From JAFGJQ01 sp964495075 (lineage in GTDB: Bacteria > Planctomycetota > Phycisphaerae > UBA1845): DNA of 64,000 nt. The position numbers and the translations under genes were made by a program. The notes under the pieces were generated by a model. That model saw only the letters and a list, made by a program, of their open reading frames with translations, had not been told where the DNA came from and did no database searches. The DNA lies in the NCBI GenBank assembly GCA_964495075.1, contig CAZBUJ010000021.1, positions 4,292 through 68,291 on the forward strand, in the 5' to 3' direction. The number at the start of each line of letters is the position of its first letter. Position 1 is the first letter of the stretch. Positions 19,285-29,144 of this stretch are shown piece by piece.

Positions 19285-21024
19285 TCACGCCCGGTTCTTT
19301 TCGTCGGCGATCGGTGCGACGAGAATGGGCGGGCGGTCCTGCGCCTTCTGCTTTTTCTCGACCTCGATCTGCTCGACCAGGATGCTGGGTGAAACGGCGG
19401 AGACGGGCACGCCGCCCGACTCGGCCCCGCAGGTACCGTTGAACACGCCGTCGTCATCCGCGGTGCAGAGGATCTTCGAGAAGCAGGTCAGCGGCGTTCC
19501 CACGATGTCCACGCCGCGGACGAGTTCGTCCGGTCGCCCGTCCGCGTACACGCGATAGACCAGAATGGGCAACACTTTGAAGGCCTGCGGCCCGCCGCGT
19601 CGCGTCGTGGTGAATCCGCCGGAAATGTCCTTGAAGAACAGACCGTACTCCTTGCTCTGCTTCCTGCACTCTTCGATGAGCATGGCCCGGAGCTGCTCGA
19701 ACGGGACCTGCCTGGTCGACTGGATGAACAGGTTGCCCTGTCGGGCCACCACGCGGTATCCGGGCGCCCGGCGCCCGTGCCCGTTGGACTTGTTGATCCC
19801 GCGGGCCGGCGACCGGCACATCAAAAACGACTTCAACACGCCTTCCTCCACCAGTCGAGCCGGTTGGGCCGGGACGCACTCCGCGTCGAACTCGTAGTGC
19901 CCGTTCAGCTCCGTGCCGCCAAACACGCGTTGCGACGGATCGTCGACGACGCTCAGGAACGGGGGCAGCACCGGCTCGCCCAGTTTCTTGGCGAAGGTCT
20001 GTCCTTCCTCCACGTCTTTCTGGCGGTGCCCTTCGATGCGGTGGCCGAAGATCTCGTGGAAGAACACGCCGCTGGCCCGGTTGAGCAGGATGGCCGGCCC
20101 GGTGTAAGGGTCGACGATCGGCGCCTCGCGGAGGGCGAGGACGTCCGCGATGACCTCGTCCACGCCCCGGAGAATCGTCTCGTGGTCGGGCAGGCCGTCG
20201 AGCGAGTGGGCGTCGAACGACTTGTATTGCCAGAGCTGCATGCCGTCGTCGGCGATGGTCGACGCCCGGACGCCGATCCGCCACCGGCTTTCCCCGGTCT
20301 GGATCCGGCTGCCCTCCGAGTTGACCGCGAGCTGGTTCTCCACGCTGCCGTGCACCGAGACGCTGGAGTTGTAGATCAGGGAGTGCTGTCGGAAGCGGCG
20401 CGAGTATTGCCGGACGCGCCGGGCGAGGACGTCCTCGCTATAGGCGAATTCCACCCACGGCGCGACGTGCACCGACGGTTCTTCGCGCGTGAAGTCGTCC
20501 GACTGGTCCTCCTCGTCCACCTTGATTTTGACGTTGGCCTGCACCTCGGCGAGCCGCTGGGCGGCGTCCTTGAACCGTTCGTCCGTGGCCAGCCAGATGG
20601 CATGACGAGTGGCGACCGGGTTGCCGTCCAGGGGAAGGGGGGTCCAACCGCCGCCCCAGTCGTACCCGCCGACGTACCCGCCGACGTACCCGCCGCGGAT
20701 CTGGTGGGTGTTGTCCAGCGCGTAGTCACCGCACCGGACATCGACGTCCAGCAGGCGGGAATGATTGGTCCGCTGGGACGTAATGGACCCGAGTGACGCG
20801 GCGACGCTCACGCTCCGTTCGTCTGTAATGGTGTATTGCAGGAAATAGGGTTTGATGCCGCCCGGCCCCTCGAGCTTCTCCATGGACAGGTTCAGCTCGC
20901 TCTGCATGAGACTCAGCAGCGGGTGTTCGTCACCCGCCTGGGCGGAGAGGGGGGCCGTCACGCACGCGCACAGGCAGAGCGCGCACCGTCCCCAGCCCGC
21001 TGGTCTGCGACGAAGGGTGCTCAT
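19285..21024 (-). CDS. Exported TldD-like metalloprotease
   Basis: A 579-residue protein of the TldD/PmbA family. It has a basic n-region and signal peptide (about 1-30), a TldD N-terminal domain, then the zinc-site motif H323-E-I-F-G-H328 followed by RIEGH, and the conserved LPPFLSVVDDPSQ and GHGRRAPGYR segments. TldD with TldE cleaves and matures peptides or processes antitoxins in the cytoplasm; here an export signal suggests action outside the cytoplasm, which is known in planctomycete-type paralogs only by annotation. A short Gly/Tyr repeat (GGYVGGYVGGYDWGGG) lies in the N-terminal third. Strong GGAG precedes the ATG. First gene of a two-gene unit with its metal-less paralog. Confidence 0.88.
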   Translation of the reverse strand: MSTLRRRPAGWGRCALCLCACVTAPLSAQAGDEHPLLSLMQSELNLSMEKLEGPGGIKPYFLQYTITDERSVSVAASLGSITSQRTNHSRLLDVDVRCGDYALDNTHQIRGGYVGGYVGGYDWGGGWTPLPLDGNPVATRHAIWLATDERFKDAAQRLAEVQANVKIKVDEEDQSDDFTREEPSVHVAPWVEFAYSEDVLARRVRQYSRRFRQHSLIYNSSVSVHGSVENQLAVNSEGSRIQTGESRWRIGVRASTIADDGMQLWQYKSFDAHSLDGLPDHETILRGVDEVIADVLALREAPIVDPYTGPAILLNRASGVFFHEIFGHRIEGHRQKDVEEGQTFAKKLGEPVLPPFLSVVDDPSQRVFGGTELNGHYEFDAECVPAQPARLVEEGVLKSFLMCRSPARGINKSNGHGRRAPGYRVVARQGNLFIQSTRQVPFEQLRAMLIEECRKQSKEYGLFFKDISGGFTTTRRGGPQAFKVLPILVYRVYADGRPDELVRGVDIVGTPLTCFSKILCTADDDGVFNGTCGAESGGVPVSAVSPSILVEQIEVEKKQKAQDRPPILVAPIADEKNRA

Positions 21025-21318
21025 GGCTTTCTCCTTACCAGCAACGCAGTCTTGTCAAACACGTTCACCGTGCGATCCGGGCGGACGCTGGAACACCGTG
21101 GATGCGTCACCGTCGCGCACGGGCGCGTGACGTTCGCGTTCGCCGATGCGTGTTAGGGTCGGCGTGCGACGACACGTACCGCTGGCGGCGTGGCGGCGGG
21201 CACGTCGTGCCCGGCCACTGCGTCCGTGATCGGATACGCACACCATAGCCGCTCGGTGGCGTTTTTTGTTGCACTTTTTTTGGGCGATCGACGATTCCGC
21301 GCCCGACGTTCGCCGCCC

Positions 21319-21348
21319 TTGACCGAGGCCCGCGACCTCGGCTAAACT
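21319..21348 (+). promoter_or_regulatory. Promoter of tRNA-Cys
   Basis: TTGACC at 21319-21324 and TAAACT at 21343-21348 with an 18-base spacer, 11 bases before the mature tRNA. The spacer holds an inverted repeat CCGAGG/CCTCGG (21323-21328 and 21336-21341). Confidence 0.55.
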
Positions 21349-21359
21349 GCCCGATCACC

Positions 21360-21433
21360 GGCGGCGTAGCCAAGTGGACTAAGGCGCGGGTTTGCAAAAC
21401 CCGTATTCATGGGTTCGAATCCCATCGCCGCCT
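21360..21433 (+). tRNA. tRNA-Cys (GCA)
   Basis: A complete cloverleaf. The 7-bp acceptor stem GGCGGCG pairs with CGCCGCC; the D arm has GCC/GGC; the anticodon arm CGGGT-TTGCAAA-ACCCG gives anticodon GCA; the T arm is ATGGG-TTCGAAT-CCCAT. The discriminator base is U73, the expected identity element for cysteine. CCA is not encoded. Confidence 0.97.
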
Positions 21434-21544
21434 GTTCCACGTCGTATAGCCCCCCGCCGTCGGCGAGCAGATCGTGGTAGTCGGATGGGCCCGACCGCGA
21501 CCGCGGCGGCCGCCACGGCCGTCGGTTCGATCCCCCCTGCGGGT

Positions 21545-24500
21545 CTAGGCGCCGGGCGCGCCTCCCGTCCCGAATTGCCATTGAAACGTCTGCAGGTCCT
21601 TCAGGTCGACGTCCCGGTCGTCGTCGGAATCGAGCACGTCGAGGCAGTCCCACGAGGGGGCCGAGAACTCGGGCGAGGTCTCCGGCCCGAGCCAGGGACC
21701 GCTGATGCACGCGGCGATTTCCCCGTAGTCCGCCAGGTCCACGATCCCGTTGCGGTCCCAGTCGCCGATCCCGGTCGGGGCCCGGTCGGTGGTGACGGCC
21801 CAGGCCACGTTGTTGTCCTCATCGAACTCGTCCACCAGGCCTTCCTCGTCCACGATGGCGTATACGGTGGCCGATCCGCCGGCAAACGGCGTGGCACCGT
21901 ACCAGAAGAACGAGACGTCGTGGAACGCGCCGGCCACGATCTCTTCGACGATGGGGATCGTGCCGAGCGGCGGGCCTTCGGGGCTGTCGAGACGGAGCGT
22001 GACAGAAGTGTCGGAGCTTGGCACTCCTGATCCGTTTCGCACCCGCACCGTGATGAGCCGGTCCTGCAGGCCGGCGTTCTGGATCCGCACCGAGTCGATC
22101 GACAAGTCGGGCCGCATGACGCCGGGCAGGACGGCGATGTTGTTCTCGTCGTGCGGCGGCTCTTCGGGGCTGAAGACCCGGACGTAGATGTCGTGCGGCA
22201 TCCCGCCCCGCAGGGGCGGGTCCCACACCGTGCCCACGTCAGTCTCGCCACCGCCGACCAGCGGCTCGTCAACCGGGTAGGCGGCGATCAGCGTGCCGCC
22301 GAAGTCGGGGTGCCCGTCGAAGAACTCGACGTCGAAGTGGATGACCGGGAGGTCGCCGAGGTTGCGGATAACGCCTCCGATGAAGATGGACTCGCCCGGT
22401 ACCGGGTTGCGGGGCCGCGTGAACAGGCCGTCCGGATCGGGTGACAGGTCGGTCGCGCTGACGTGTCGCAGCGTGTAGAGGTCGGCCTGTCCGGGACCGG
22501 GCATCTCGAACTGGACGGTGCGCCCGTCGATGTCGATCTGCTCGGCGGTGTAGACGATCTCGACCTTGTTGTACGCGATGAGCAGGTTGTTGGTGCTGTC
22601 GAAGACCGGCGCCATGCCGCGTTCCATCGGCCGGTCGTTCGTCAACCGGAGCGGCCGGCTCCACAGTCCGGTGTTCGGGTCGAACAGGGCGAACCACACG
22701 TCGACGTCCACGTGCTCGTCCACCGGCGTCTGCGGTCGGGTCACTGCTTGCCAGACCAGGGCAAGCTGGTCGTTGATCGCCGCGGCGAGTTCGAAGTCGG
22801 CCGCCCCGGCCGCGCCGCCCGCCAGATCGACGATCATGGACTGGTCGCTCAGCGCGACGGTGGTCGCCGAGGAGAAATCCCCGCCGCGGTACCAGACGAT
22901 CACCGGGCTGCCGCCGCTGTCGTAGACGACTTTCGGATTGGCGTCTTCGACCGGCGCGCTGCCGTCGCCGGTGAGCTGCCGGCGCGACCCCCAGCCGGTG
23001 GCGTGGCTGAACTCGTAGGCGAAGAGTTCCCGGTCGTCGCGCGTGTCGTAATCGTAGTCAGTGTCGGCGCTGTAAATGAAGATGGCGTCGGTGCCGTTGT
23101 AGGCCAGGTCGCATTGCACCACGGACGGTACGTCGGTATCAATGGTGCCGGTCGTCCACGTGAAGCCGTTGTACGTGGCGTAATGGAGCGAATTGGGGCT
23201 CACGTCGCTGCCGACGAAATCGTTGTCCGTATTGGCGACCCACGTGACCATGGCCTTGGGGGTGCCGTCGTACACCGTCACCAGCCGCGGAGTGCGATCG
23301 AGGTATCCATTGTTCGTCAGGTGCGTCACGGACCCCCATGCCCCCGAGCCATACTCGGCCACCGTGATTTCGGTGTTGGCCTTGGTCTCTTCGATCTTGC
23401 ACTCCCGGCACGCTTCGGAGTCGGGGTCCCCGCCGCACTCGCCGTCGCACGCGTCACCGGGATCGATGGAGTCGGCCGGCTCTTCCAGGACCTGTTTCAG
23501 GTTCTCCCAGGCCGCGATGACGCGGCCGCTGGGATAGATGGTGGACGGAAACGCGGACGTTTGCGGATGGTAGTCGGCCGTGCAGTCGTCGGGCGCGCAA
23601 CCGACATCGCCGCAGGGCGAGCCGCCGCAATCGACGTCGACCTCGGCGGGCGGACTCCACACGCCCGAGGCCGCGTTGTACCGCGAGTAGACGAGTTCCG
23701 TCCGGTTGATCGGGCTCCGCGTCGTGTCATCGCGGATCCAGGTCATGATCAGGTCGGTGCCGATCGCCGCCATGGCCGGGACCGACTGCGGGAACACGTT
23801 CCGCTGGTACGCCGTCTCGGTGGTGGTGGGCCCGGTCGGGAACAGCGGCGGTGGCGTGTCGGCCACGAAGATCGCGTAGGGTTCGTCGAGGTAGTCGCGG
23901 CTCAGCAGTCGCGGGCCGGTGCGGCGCTCCGCCACGGGTGTCCATCGCAGGCTCTCGCCGCATAGATCGTGTTTCCAGGTCTGACTGAGGTCGAAGATCT
24001 CCCAGCCCATGAAGTGCGCGCGGAGGCCGGCCCGGAGAAACACGCCGATCGCCTTGAGCACCCCCCAGCACGGGGTGTCGGTGATGGGGGCTTCGAGGTC
24101 GAAGTAGGCGCCGGCCCGCAGGTAGGCTTCGACGTCGGCCGCGTCATTGACGCCGCCGCCGAGCACACCTTCCGCCCACGGCTTCACCGAGGCCCCGAAC
24201 GTGTATTCGCCGTTCAACTCGCCGGCCCAGCCGGTGATCGTCACGGTGAACTCGGCGGACAGACCGACGATGAGTTCGAAGTAGACGCCGGTGAAAACGT
24301 AGACCGCCGGGAACTCCATTTCCCCGTCGACCCCGACGGTGAACGCCGCTTGCGTCATGTCCCACTCTTTTCGGGTGCGATTGTACTCCCAGGTGAGCGT
24401 GCCGCTGACGCTGGGCGTGAATTCGGCTTTGCCGACTTTGGCCTTCTTCTTGTCGCCGTCGCCCTCGTCGTCCGATCCGCCCCCCGGCGTGGAAAACGAG

Positions 24501-25825
24501 GTCTCGATCGAGCCGTCGTCCTTGATGGCGCCGGACAGGACGCCGCCCACCCCGAAGCTCAACTCCTCGCCGCCGAAGAAAGGAATGCCGCTCGGTACGC
24601 CGGCCCGCATTCCGTCGTCGCTGTCGATCGGGACCATGCCGCAGCAGTCCTCGCGCAGGTCGTAGTTGAGCTGGGCCCCGCTCGTATTCGCCACGAGGGC
24701 GTCCGGGGACAGCAGCACGGGGGGCGCCACCACGTCGAAGTTGGCCAGGTACGGGTCTGAGGTGACGGCGCCCAGGTAATACGATGCCACGAGTTCCAGC
24801 CGTTCGCCGGCTTGGAAGTCCGTCCCGACGTTGACCTGCGCCGAGCTCGTGTCGGGGCACGGTGCGATGAAACTCTGGGTGAACAGGTGCCGGGTGCCAG
24901 ACGGTGACACGGCGGACCATTCCAGCGCGCAGTCGGCCGCGACCGGGTTGTGCCAGTCGATCTTGACCGTGTAGCTCTCGTTCAGGTCGACGCCCTCGAC
25001 GTAGTCCACGTGGCGGTCCGGTGTCATGAATCGCGACCGGACGTCGACCACCTCCGGCTCCGGCCGGACGTCGACCGGCGGAATGAACACGTGTTCGACC
25101 GGCACGCTGCCGCCGCGCATGATCAACTCCTGCACCGCGCCGTAGTAATCGTCGTGGGCGATTTCGATGGCGACCGGGCCGGCCGGGATGGGCCCGGCCT
25201 GCCAGAAGGAGCCGTCTGCACCGGTGAACTCGATGCCGAGGCCGGGGATGTGCACGGCCGCCCCGGCCAGCGGCGCACCGGTCGTGAAATCGTAGACGCC
25301 GCCCGACAGGAAGCCCTCGCCGGGGGTATCGATCAGGAACTCTTCGGAGTCGCCGTACACGTCTCCGACCTGCACGCGGACCCGGAACGGCCCGGGAAAC
25401 ACGGGCGGCGGATCCAGAACGATGTCCCAGACGATGTGACGGTCGGTACCGGGTGCCACCGGTCCGACATGGCCGAAAAGCGCGATCGGTTCATGGCTGA
25501 ACGTGCCGCTCCCGTCATCGACGTACACGTTGACGAGGTAGACGTCCTCCGCGCCTTCCAAGGTGTAGGTGATGTCCACGAGCTTGCTGGCATCGACCCG
25601 TTGTGCCGCCTGCACGTCGAGGATCAGCGGGTCGGGAAGAAAGGCGCCGGTGACGTCGAACTCTCCGACCCGCGGCGTCGGTGGTGGCGCCGCGGTGGAG
25701 AAGTCGTCGCTCGCAATCGATGCCGTGGATGGTTCTCGAGGGTTCGTGGTGCCGGCCGCCACTAGTGCGGCGAATCCGAGAGCGGTGATGGCGGCAAGCG
25801 ACAGCCGCTGGGTGGGTGCGTCCAT
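21545..25825 (-). CDS. Large secreted protein with CARDB and dockerin-like C-terminus
   Basis: A 1426-residue secreted protein of unknown role. It has a signal peptide (about 1-25), a carboxypeptidase-regulatory-like beta-sandwich at about 170-235 (GGVYDFTTGAPLAGAAVHIP), and a large middle part with aspartate-rich and cysteine-rich stretches and recurring Trp/Tyr blocks that may form a propeller-like fold. Two CARDB-type adhesion modules lie near 1140-1340. The last 75 residues hold DWDRNGIVDLADY and DSDDDRDVDLKDL, two EF-hand-like calcium loops in dockerin layout, typical of planctomycete secreted proteins. The ATG at 25825 has GGAG upstream. It is convergent with the tRNA-Cys gene. Confidence 0.8.
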   Translation of the reverse strand: MDAPTQRLSLAAITALGFAALVAAGTTNPREPSTASIASDDFSTAAPPPTPRVGEFDVTGAFLPDPLILDVQAAQRVDASKLVDITYTLEGAEDVYLVNVYVDDGSGTFSHEPIALFGHVGPVAPGTDRHIVWDIVLDPPPVFPGPFRVRVQVGDVYGDSEEFLIDTPGEGFLSGGVYDFTTGAPLAGAAVHIPGLGIEFTGADGSFWQAGPIPAGPVAIEIAHDDYYGAVQELIMRGGSVPVEHVFIPPVDVRPEPEVVDVRSRFMTPDRHVDYVEGVDLNESYTVKIDWHNPVAADCALEWSAVSPSGTRHLFTQSFIAPCPDTSSAQVNVGTDFQAGERLELVASYYLGAVTSDPYLANFDVVAPPVLLSPDALVANTSGAQLNYDLREDCCGMVPIDSDDGMRAGVPSGIPFFGGEELSFGVGGVLSGAIKDDGSIETSFSTPGGGSDDEGDGDKKKAKVGKAEFTPSVSGTLTWEYNRTRKEWDMTQAAFTVGVDGEMEFPAVYVFTGVYFELIVGLSAEFTVTITGWAGELNGEYTFGASVKPWAEGVLGGGVNDAADVEAYLRAGAYFDLEAPITDTPCWGVLKAIGVFLRAGLRAHFMGWEIFDLSQTWKHDLCGESLRWTPVAERRTGPRLLSRDYLDEPYAIFVADTPPPLFPTGPTTTETAYQRNVFPQSVPAMAAIGTDLIMTWIRDDTTRSPINRTELVYSRYNAASGVWSPPAEVDVDCGGSPCGDVGCAPDDCTADYHPQTSAFPSTIYPSGRVIAAWENLKQVLEEPADSIDPGDACDGECGGDPDSEACRECKIEETKANTEITVAEYGSGAWGSVTHLTNNGYLDRTPRLVTVYDGTPKAMVTWVANTDNDFVGSDVSPNSLHYATYNGFTWTTGTIDTDVPSVVQCDLAYNGTDAIFIYSADTDYDYDTRDDRELFAYEFSHATGWGSRRQLTGDGSAPVEDANPKVVYDSGGSPVIVWYRGGDFSSATTVALSDQSMIVDLAGGAAGAADFELAAAINDQLALVWQAVTRPQTPVDEHVDVDVWFALFDPNTGLWSRPLRLTNDRPMERGMAPVFDSTNNLLIAYNKVEIVYTAEQIDIDGRTVQFEMPGPGQADLYTLRHVSATDLSPDPDGLFTRPRNPVPGESIFIGGVIRNLGDLPVIHFDVEFFDGHPDFGGTLIAAYPVDEPLVGGGETDVGTVWDPPLRGGMPHDIYVRVFSPEEPPHDENNIAVLPGVMRPDLSIDSVRIQNAGLQDRLITVRVRNGSGVPSSDTSVTLRLDSPEGPPLGTIPIVEEIVAGAFHDVSFFWYGATPFAGGSATVYAIVDEEGLVDEFDEDNNVAWAVTTDRAPTGIGDWDRNGIVDLADYGEIAACISGPWLGPETSPEFSAPSWDCLDVLDSDDDRDVDLKDLQTFQWQFGTGGAPGA

Positions 25826-26182
25826 GGCATTGCTCCGCGTGAGATGAAACGAACTTCGATCGGCGATCCGCTCGCGTGCATGAGCGGCCGTTCCGGCTGC
25901 ACCCGATTATAGGCGGCCCGCGGCATAGGCCTGACACGCCGCCGCGTCGAGGAGGCGATGGTGTGTGTGCGATCGGCGGCGCCAGGCCCGGCCCACGCCG
26001 CTGACTTGGCCGCGGAGGAGCGCGACAGCCATCGGTAAAGCAGTATTGCAAGACGCGGTCACGATGACGGTGTAGGAGCCGGTCGGCCAGGCGGCGGATG
26101 TCGACGGCGTCGGCGCCGAGCCCGCGAACGCCACCTGCGAGCCGGCGGTGGACCCACGGCCGCCGCCCGCGGGCGGGCGTAC
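25826..26182. other. Intergenic region, about 360 bp
   Basis: It separates the GH36-type gene from the 1426-residue gene. Only weak frames are present. A 12-bp palindrome CGCCCGCGGGCG lies at about 26164-26175, directly after the stop of the upstream gene; it could be part of a terminator, although no T-run follows. Confidence 0.5.
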
Positions 26183-28816
26183 CTACGGCGTGCCGGATTC
26201 ACTGTCCAGTCGGGCCTCCAGCCAGTCCGCGTGCTGGTAGTCGATCGAATCGCCCACCGACACCAATCGCAGCTCGAGCGTTCCGACGCGAGTGACATCC
26301 ACGGACACCGGCACCGCCGCCTGCCCGGTTTCGACCGGGTCGCTGTGCCACAGTTTCCGGCCGTCGCCCCACACCTCAAAGACGACCTGTACCGGTGGTG
26401 ACGTCGCGGCTTCGTCGTCGATGCCGACCCGCGCCGTGAACCGCTTGAACACGCCGTCGATGCGGTAGGTCACCGTGGAGTTGGCGTGCGAACCGAGACC
26501 TTTCTGGTACTCCTGTCCACCGACGCGGAGCGGATTGCCGTCGACCGACCGGTCGCGGCCCAGCTGCCCCCAGTCCTGCGTCGCGTGGTCGGGCTTGACG
26601 TCGGACAGGTACAGCGAACTCGGGGCGGTCTGCACGTGTTCGACCTCGGCCCCGCCTTCGCCTTCGGCGTCGTACCAGACGGCCTGGACACCGATCCGGT
26701 ACGTCCGGCCGCCCACCAGGTCGGCCAGCACCGCCCGGGGATGGAACGCATAACCGATAATCGTGCCATCGACTGACACTTGGTAGGCGACGAACTCGTG
26801 GTACGGCGTGCCGAACGACAGGTCCGCGGCCCGCATTCCGGTCGGGGTCACCGTCAGATTCGTCGGGCCGGTGGACGGGTAGGTGTACGGTTCGGCCGCC
26901 TTGAACCGCACCCGCCACGAGACGTCCTGCGATGTGCGGCTCCGCAGCGTGACCGTCGCGTACCCCTGGTGCGACCGGTACGCGACATCGACGCCGCGGC
27001 CGCGGGTGATGGACACGTCATCGATGGCGAAGCTCGGCTTGACCGCCGGTAGGCCGATGGTCAGCGTGTAGGGATCATCGGCGACGAGCCGACTGCGACC
27101 GGTCATCATCGGCTGCGTGCCCCTCACGCTCGACGTCAGGCTCAGCAGGTCGACCCACCCCTGGGTGATGTGCCGGCTGGTGCTGACGAGGACCGGCTCG
27201 TCGCGGGCCGCCACGAGGGTGAGCACGCGAACGTCAGCCGGAGGCACTTCGATGAACACGCCGCGCGACCACGCACCGAGGTACATGCCCTGCCAGAAGT
27301 CGTACACGTGGTAGCACTGATCGGGCCTCAGCCCGAGATCCTCCCATCGCAGGTGGCCTGTCTCGGCTCTCTGGTCGTCGTAGTTGAACAGACCGACCAC
27401 GTCGTACCGCCGGCCGAGGTGCGCCACCTTCAAGTCCCAGATCGGCTTGAGGTCGCCGTCGTCGCGAAACAGATCGAGCGGCCGGATGTCGACCGCGGGG
27501 TAAATGCGTTTGAGAATTTCGATGCGGGACGGCGGCAGGTCGGGCAGCCGGTCGCTGGTGAGCAGGGCCTGCCCGGTCAACCCCTGGATGGTCGCCCACG
27601 CCCGGGCCATCCCCTCCGTCAGCGGGGGGCGGACCATGAACACGTCGGGGTCGGAGTACCAGGCGATGTTGTGCAGGAAGTTCCAGCGCTGGACGGCCCT
27701 CGCCGCGACCATGAACCCGGCCCAGCCGGGCACGACGTCGCCGCTGGTGCGGGAGCCGTTGAAGATCCCGATTCCCTGAAGCGGAATCCCCCAGCAGCCG
27801 AGCAGGAACGCATTCTCACCGATCGCGTCCCGAATGACACGCAGTGTCACTCGGTACAGGTGATCGGCCCGTTCCTCCGCCGTGCCTTCAAAGTTCACCT
27901 CACCGGCCATGAACTCCGCCTTGTCGGCATACTCGCCGACCACGATCGGCTGCCCGTCGATTTTGAAGTAGGTGTAGCCCCAGCCGCGGAGGGTATTGAA
28001 GAGGTTCCGCAGGTGGCGCAGGCCCCCCGGCGTGGAGGGATCGACGAGGTAGGTGCCTTCCCACGTGTCGGAGGCCGTGGTGCCGTCCGGTTTCCACAGA
28101 AACCCGCCGGCGTCACGGGCGACCTGCTCGTTGCTCTGCCCGTGCGGGGCGAGCCACAGGCCGGCTTCCAGGCCCAGTGCGCGGATTTCCCGGGCCAGCC
28201 CGTCCATGCCGAGTGCGCGGAACCGGACGTCGATGGTGGTCCAGTCCCGGTTGTCGCCGAGGCCGTGCCCCGTGCCCTGCCACCCGTCGTCGATCTGCAC
28301 GTAGCGGGCCCCGAACGGCTTGAGGTGCCTGGCGATCCACCGCGCGTTGGCCATCACCTCGTCGCTGTTAATCTCCTGGTAATAGTAGTACCAGGAACAC
28401 CAGCCGGACGGCGGCACCGGGAACGCCGACTTGTCGAGCGGCTCGAAGAACGGGATGTCGAGTTCCTTCTTGTAGTAGTCTTCGATTACCGTACCATCGT
28501 GTAGCGTGACGCGATCCGTCGACGGATCGAACACGCCGTCGGCCAGCGGCGTCTGCACGGGCCCGAGCGTGGTGACCAGCAGTGGGCCGCTCTGGGCCGG
28601 CTTGATCCGCATGGGGATCGGACGGGGCCACGGGGAAACGGGCCCGGTCTGATAGGCCAGATCGTTTGACGGTGACCGGTCGAGCGGCGTGCACCCGCCC
28701 GACGCGGTCAGCACGATCAGCAGGCCCACCGGCGCGAGGACGATCAGCAACCCGCCGGGCGACAGCGATGTACCGAGACTGTTGAAGCCGAGCCCCGGCG
28801 GCATGATCTCGCTCAT
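26183..28816 (-). CDS. GH36-type alpha-galactosidase lipoprotein with NPCBM domain
   Basis: An 877-residue exported glycoside hydrolase. The N-terminus has a hydrophobic segment and lipobox ending at C42 (LTASGGC). The catalytic TIM barrel carries GWCSWYYYY, YVQIDDGWQG, GLWLAPHGQS, the nucleophile D287 in YTYFKIDGQ, and the probable acid/base D360 in SRTSGDV, all in GH36/GH27 positions. A beta-sandwich follows. The C-terminal domain (about 725-875) with LGSHANSTVTYRIDG and VSVDVTRVGTLELRLV is an NPCBM carbohydrate-binding module. It probably removes alpha-linked galactose or a related sugar from plant or algal glycans. The preceding intergenic DNA carries an inverted-repeat element. Exact sugar specificity is not readable. 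Confidence 0.85.
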   Translation of the reverse strand: MSEIMPPGLGFNSLGTSLSPGGLLIVLAPVGLLIVLTASGGCTPLDRSPSNDLAYQTGPVSPWPRPIPMRIKPAQSGPLLVTTLGPVQTPLADGVFDPSTDRVTLHDGTVIEDYYKKELDIPFFEPLDKSAFPVPPSGWCSWYYYYQEINSDEVMANARWIARHLKPFGARYVQIDDGWQGTGHGLGDNRDWTTIDVRFRALGMDGLAREIRALGLEAGLWLAPHGQSNEQVARDAGGFLWKPDGTTASDTWEGTYLVDPSTPGGLRHLRNLFNTLRGWGYTYFKIDGQPIVVGEYADKAEFMAGEVNFEGTAEERADHLYRVTLRVIRDAIGENAFLLGCWGIPLQGIGIFNGSRTSGDVVPGWAGFMVAARAVQRWNFLHNIAWYSDPDVFMVRPPLTEGMARAWATIQGLTGQALLTSDRLPDLPPSRIEILKRIYPAVDIRPLDLFRDDGDLKPIWDLKVAHLGRRYDVVGLFNYDDQRAETGHLRWEDLGLRPDQCYHVYDFWQGMYLGAWSRGVFIEVPPADVRVLTLVAARDEPVLVSTSRHITQGWVDLLSLTSSVRGTQPMMTGRSRLVADDPYTLTIGLPAVKPSFAIDDVSITRGRGVDVAYRSHQGYATVTLRSRTSQDVSWRVRFKAAEPYTYPSTGPTNLTVTPTGMRAADLSFGTPYHEFVAYQVSVDGTIIGYAFHPRAVLADLVGGRTYRIGVQAVWYDAEGEGGAEVEHVQTAPSSLYLSDVKPDHATQDWGQLGRDRSVDGNPLRVGGQEYQKGLGSHANSTVTYRIDGVFKRFTARVGIDDEAATSPPVQVVFEVWGDGRKLWHSDPVETGQAAVPVSVDVTRVGTLELRLVSVGDSIDYQHADWLEARLDSESGTP

Positions 28817-29144
28817 GGCTTGTGCGCTCCAGAAGATGGGATGGAAGTCTGTCCCGCGCCTTTCGCGGTGCGTGGGTGCATGCTACCCGGATCGGGAGGC
28901 CGAGTCACGATAATTACTAATGACCAATTACTAATTACTAATGAGGCGTCGCGGGTCGCGACCACTGGCGTATGCATGCATTGGAAGGAAAAGAAGCCGC
29001 AACGACGAGCCAACGTACCGCTCGAACACGACGCCTCATTAGTAATTAGTAATTGGTCATTAGTAATTGAAACGACGGACCGCCCGTCGTCGGGCGGCCC
29101 GCCAATCAAACTGAAGGAGAAGGCCTCTACCGTCAGTCGGAATC
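28817..29144. other. Intergenic region with an inverted-repeat element
   Basis: Between the GH36-type gene and sppA. Two weak frames cover the repeat on opposite strands, but both translate the repeat itself and are not genes. Confidence 0.7.
28912..29068. mobile_element. AT-rich element with 40-bp perfect inverted repeat
   Basis: The arms 28912-28951 and 29029-29068 are exact reverse complements over 40 bases around a 77-base centre. Each arm has a run of TTAGTAATT-type submotifs (the short unit ATTACTAAT occurs three times) that stands out against the GC-rich surroundings. No target duplication is evident at the outer ends. It looks like a MITE or structured repeat with no transposase of its own. 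Confidence 0.8.
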
